Source: Tranzscheliella williamsii (taxonomy: Eukaryota > Basidiomycota > Ustilaginomycetes > Ustilaginales > Ustilaginaceae). From it: a stretch of DNA of 64,000 bases. The notes under the pieces were generated by a model. That model worked only from the letters and a program-made list of their open reading frames with translations, did no database searches and was not told the DNA's origin. Below, in pieces: positions 62,179 through 64,000 of the stretch (positions within the stretch are counted from its first letter, which is position 1; each line of letters begins with the position of its first letter). The position numbers and the translations under genes are program-made. The DNA is taken from the NCBI GenBank assembly GCA_023212725.1, contig JALBYF010000004.1, positions 248,001 to 312,000 on the forward strand. Reading direction: 5' to 3'.

Positions 62179-64000
62179 ATGCCGCTGCCGGCCGCTGCTA
62201 CCTCTTTCGGCGGCACTACCGCCGTGCCGGTGACAGCGAGGACGTCTGCCAGCAGTGCCTTCCCTGCGGACCCGTCAGAGATTTCGGCGACAGCTCAGGC
62301 TCTTCTTCAAGCGCACTACGACCGGCTCAAGTCGAGCGACGCAGGCACGGGCCATGACGACAAGTCGCGGCTGGCAACCAAGCAGTCGCAGCTGCAGAGG
62401 CTCGAACAGACGGCGCAAAACATCGAGCGTGTCTGCTTGCAGCTCGACAATCTGCACGACGCGCCACAGCTGCGCACAGCATCCGGCTCGCGCATCATGC
62501 AGCCGCTAGGCCCGCTCGCCTTCTGGCCTGCGACGGTGGTCGACCCCGGCCATGTATACCTGAGGCAGATCCCGCCGGGTCTCACGCTCGACGACGAGCT
62601 ACGCATTGAAGACACCGCGCTGCCGGTCCTCGCCTCGGTCGACACCAGCATGCCGGAGCTCGTGCTGCCGGTCAAGCTCAGCAGCCCCAGCAGAACGCTC
62701 GACATCAGCTGCCGTCGCGTCCCCGCGCAGCAAGCCCATATGCAGCTACAGGCTCGGCGTACGAAACTGCAAGCCGCAGCCGGACAGCTCCGAGCCGAAA
62801 TCGTCTCAACAGCGCAGGGGAATATCGACACTTCTCTGGACAAGGCGTCCAACGGCATCCGAGCTCCCAGTGCATCGGTAGCTGCTGGGCAGAATGGAGA
62901 CGCCGCGTTTGGTGCCCAGCCGAACGATGTTCATCTGGTCAATGAGGACAACCAGGTGCTCAACGAAGAGGGCCTGCCCTTCTACGAACCCATCGAGCAA
63001 GTCTCCGAAGAGGAGGCCCAGCAGCGGAAAAAAGCTTATATGCAGCCGTTTGTACCCAGTAACGGCGAGGTGCAAACAGACAAGTCACTGAGGAAACGGT
63101 GGATGGATGATGTTTTGAGCAAGTTGGAGAAGGAAGAAGAAGATGCGTCCTCGGACGACCAAGACGAAAGAGAGGCGTTTGCCGCAGATACCCCAGCCTC
63201 ATCGCACCAAGATCAGTCTGCCGAACGAGCATCAAACGCTTCTTCGGCGCAGGAAGAGACACGGGTGGTGCTACGCACACGCACGCCTAGTCCGCCGCCA
63301 TCGCCCGAGAGCGAGCTCAAGGCTCGGGCGCTAGGCCTGCCAGAGATTGTCTCGGCGGCGCGGCCACCACCGCCCAAATCTGCGCTCAAGACCTCGGGCG
63401 CCGACCGTCCGCCGATCGAGCAACGGCCGTCCTTCGGTGCGCCAGGCATACGCCGCGGCTTCCTCAACCTGAACCCTTCGAGCCCGGCTGCCATCCAGAG
63501 CTCGTATTCTTGGGAGGACCTGGCCAAGGAAAAGCCGGATTCGCATCGACCGTCGCCCAGCCACACCCCGGTCCCGCTGAATCGCATCGACAGCAGCCAG
63601 GCCGTGCCCCGGAGCAGCGGTCCCATCGCCGCTGTTATGGCGCAGGATGCGCCGCCGAGTCCGGCCGCAGGCAGCGGCACGAGCACGCCGAGCAAGAAGA
63701 GCGTTCGCATCAGGAGCCCCGAGCGGCCGCATCCGGAAGCGGCCGCGGGCTCGGTCTTGACGCCTCTGCAGCAGGCCCTCAGGTCGAGCATCAAAGTGAG
63801 GGAGAAGGACACAACGCCGTCGCCACCGCAGCAGCAGCAGCAACGGCAGCTCGAGGCAGGGTCGGGAACCGCGGAGAAGCGGCACAAGGACGACGTGGGT
63901 GTCGAGGAAGAGGCAGAGAGGATCGTCAAGCTGCTCGGCCCGGACATTGTCGATGGCCATCCGAATGCGCCGCCTTCGGACGTGCTGCAGCAGATGCAGC
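62179..64000 (+). CDS. Prefoldin-like protein, URI1/Bud27 type (partial)
   Basis: The frame opens at ATG 62179 and runs 607 codons to the right edge without a stop, so the C-terminus is missing. Residues ~35-210 have an alpha-prefoldin layout: a helix (AQALLQAHYDRLKS ... LQRLEQTAQNIERVCLQL), a beta segment with PLGPLAFWPATVVDPGHVYLRQI, and a second helix (AHMQLQARRTKLQAAAGQL). After it comes EEGLPFYEPIEQVSEEEAQQRK and an acidic and Ser/Pro-rich region with KKSVRIRSPE, as in URI1/Bud27 proteins. These are unconventional prefoldins linked to RNA polymerase assembly and TOR signalling. The assignment rests on layout rather than strong identity. A short poly-Gln run (QQQQQQ) is near residue 552. 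Confidence 0.6.
   Translation, partial: MPLPAAATSFGGTTAVPVTARTSASSAFPADPSEISATAQALLQAHYDRLKSSDAGTGHDDKSRLATKQSQLQRLEQTAQNIERVCLQLDNLHDAPQLRTASGSRIMQPLGPLAFWPATVVDPGHVYLRQIPPGLTLDDELRIEDTALPVLASVDTSMPELVLPVKLSSPSRTLDISCRRVPAQQAHMQLQARRTKLQAAAGQLRAEIVSTAQGNIDTSLDKASNGIRAPSASVAAGQNGDAAFGAQPNDVHLVNEDNQVLNEEGLPFYEPIEQVSEEEAQQRKKAYMQPFVPSNGEVQTDKSLRKRWMDDVLSKLEKEEEDASSDDQDEREAFAADTPASSHQDQSAERASNASSAQEETRVVLRTRTPSPPPSPESELKARALGLPEIVSAARPPPPKSALKTSGADRPPIEQRPSFGAPGIRRGFLNLNPSSPAAIQSSYSWEDLAKEKPDSHRPSPSHTPVPLNRIDSSQAVPRSSGPIAAVMAQDAPPSPAAGSGTSTPSKKSVRIRSPERPHPEAAAGSVLTPLQQALRSSIKVREKDTTPSPPQQQQQRQLEAGSGTAEKRHKDDVGVEEEAERIVKLLGPDIVDGHPNAPPSDVLQQMQ

Noticed and set aside
1..64000. CRISPR array, phage or biosynthetic cluster
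   Set aside because: No regular spaced repeats, integrase or terminase, and no NRPS, PKS or terpene motifs were seen. The genes are eukaryotic housekeeping genes.

Overview
The window is nuclear DNA of a basidiomycete fungus, most likely a smut of the Ustilaginales (Ustilago/Sporisorium-like). This rests on long GC-rich open frames, very few and short introns, short intergenic gaps, and proteins that align from memory with fungal SNX41/ATG20, YOS9, GGC1, POL1, DUF2015, kinesin-7, Amt/Mep, JHD1, DBP4, UFD4 and a URI1/BUD27-like protein. It is not prokaryotic: there are spliced genes, an intron-bearing tRNA gene, LTR remnants and a poly(A)-tailed LINE.

Layout. 1-12623 is a housekeeping block: a PX-domain sorting nexin (minus, cut by the left edge), the ER lectin Yos9/OS-9 (plus), the mitochondrial GTP/GDP carrier Ggc1 (minus) and the DNA polymerase alpha catalytic subunit (minus, one intron). 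12624-20710 is a gene-poor repeat island. It holds three LTR copies of one family (two of them solo LTRs with perfect 5-bp target duplications), a 1.1-kb LTR of another family (also with a perfect target duplication), and a frameshifted relic of an unrecognised gene. 21092-28728 carries a DUF2015 membrane protein, an intron-containing tRNA gene, a kinesin and a disordered multi-pass membrane protein, all protein genes on the minus strand. 31156-37199 has a Mep1/3-type ammonium transporter with GATA motifs upstream and a PHD-JmjC histone demethylase. 37981-47113 has an unusual membrane-anchored repeat protein (two exons), a probable mitochondrial protein and the DEAD-box helicase Dbp4. 47798-53448 is a complete LINE with two intact overlapping ORFs, a 28-A tail and a 12-bp target duplication. 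54411-64000 has a 2308-residue HECT ubiquitin ligase (Ufd4/TRIP12 type) and the start of a URI1/Bud27-like gene cut by the right edge.

The host genes are unrelated housekeeping functions and do not form a pathway or cluster. The notable accessory content is the repeat island and the young LINE. The least understood host items are the tandem-repeat membrane protein at 37981-41353, the broken gene at 17909-19047, and the tRNA whose anticodon and arm class disagree. I found no CRISPR, phage or biosynthetic system.
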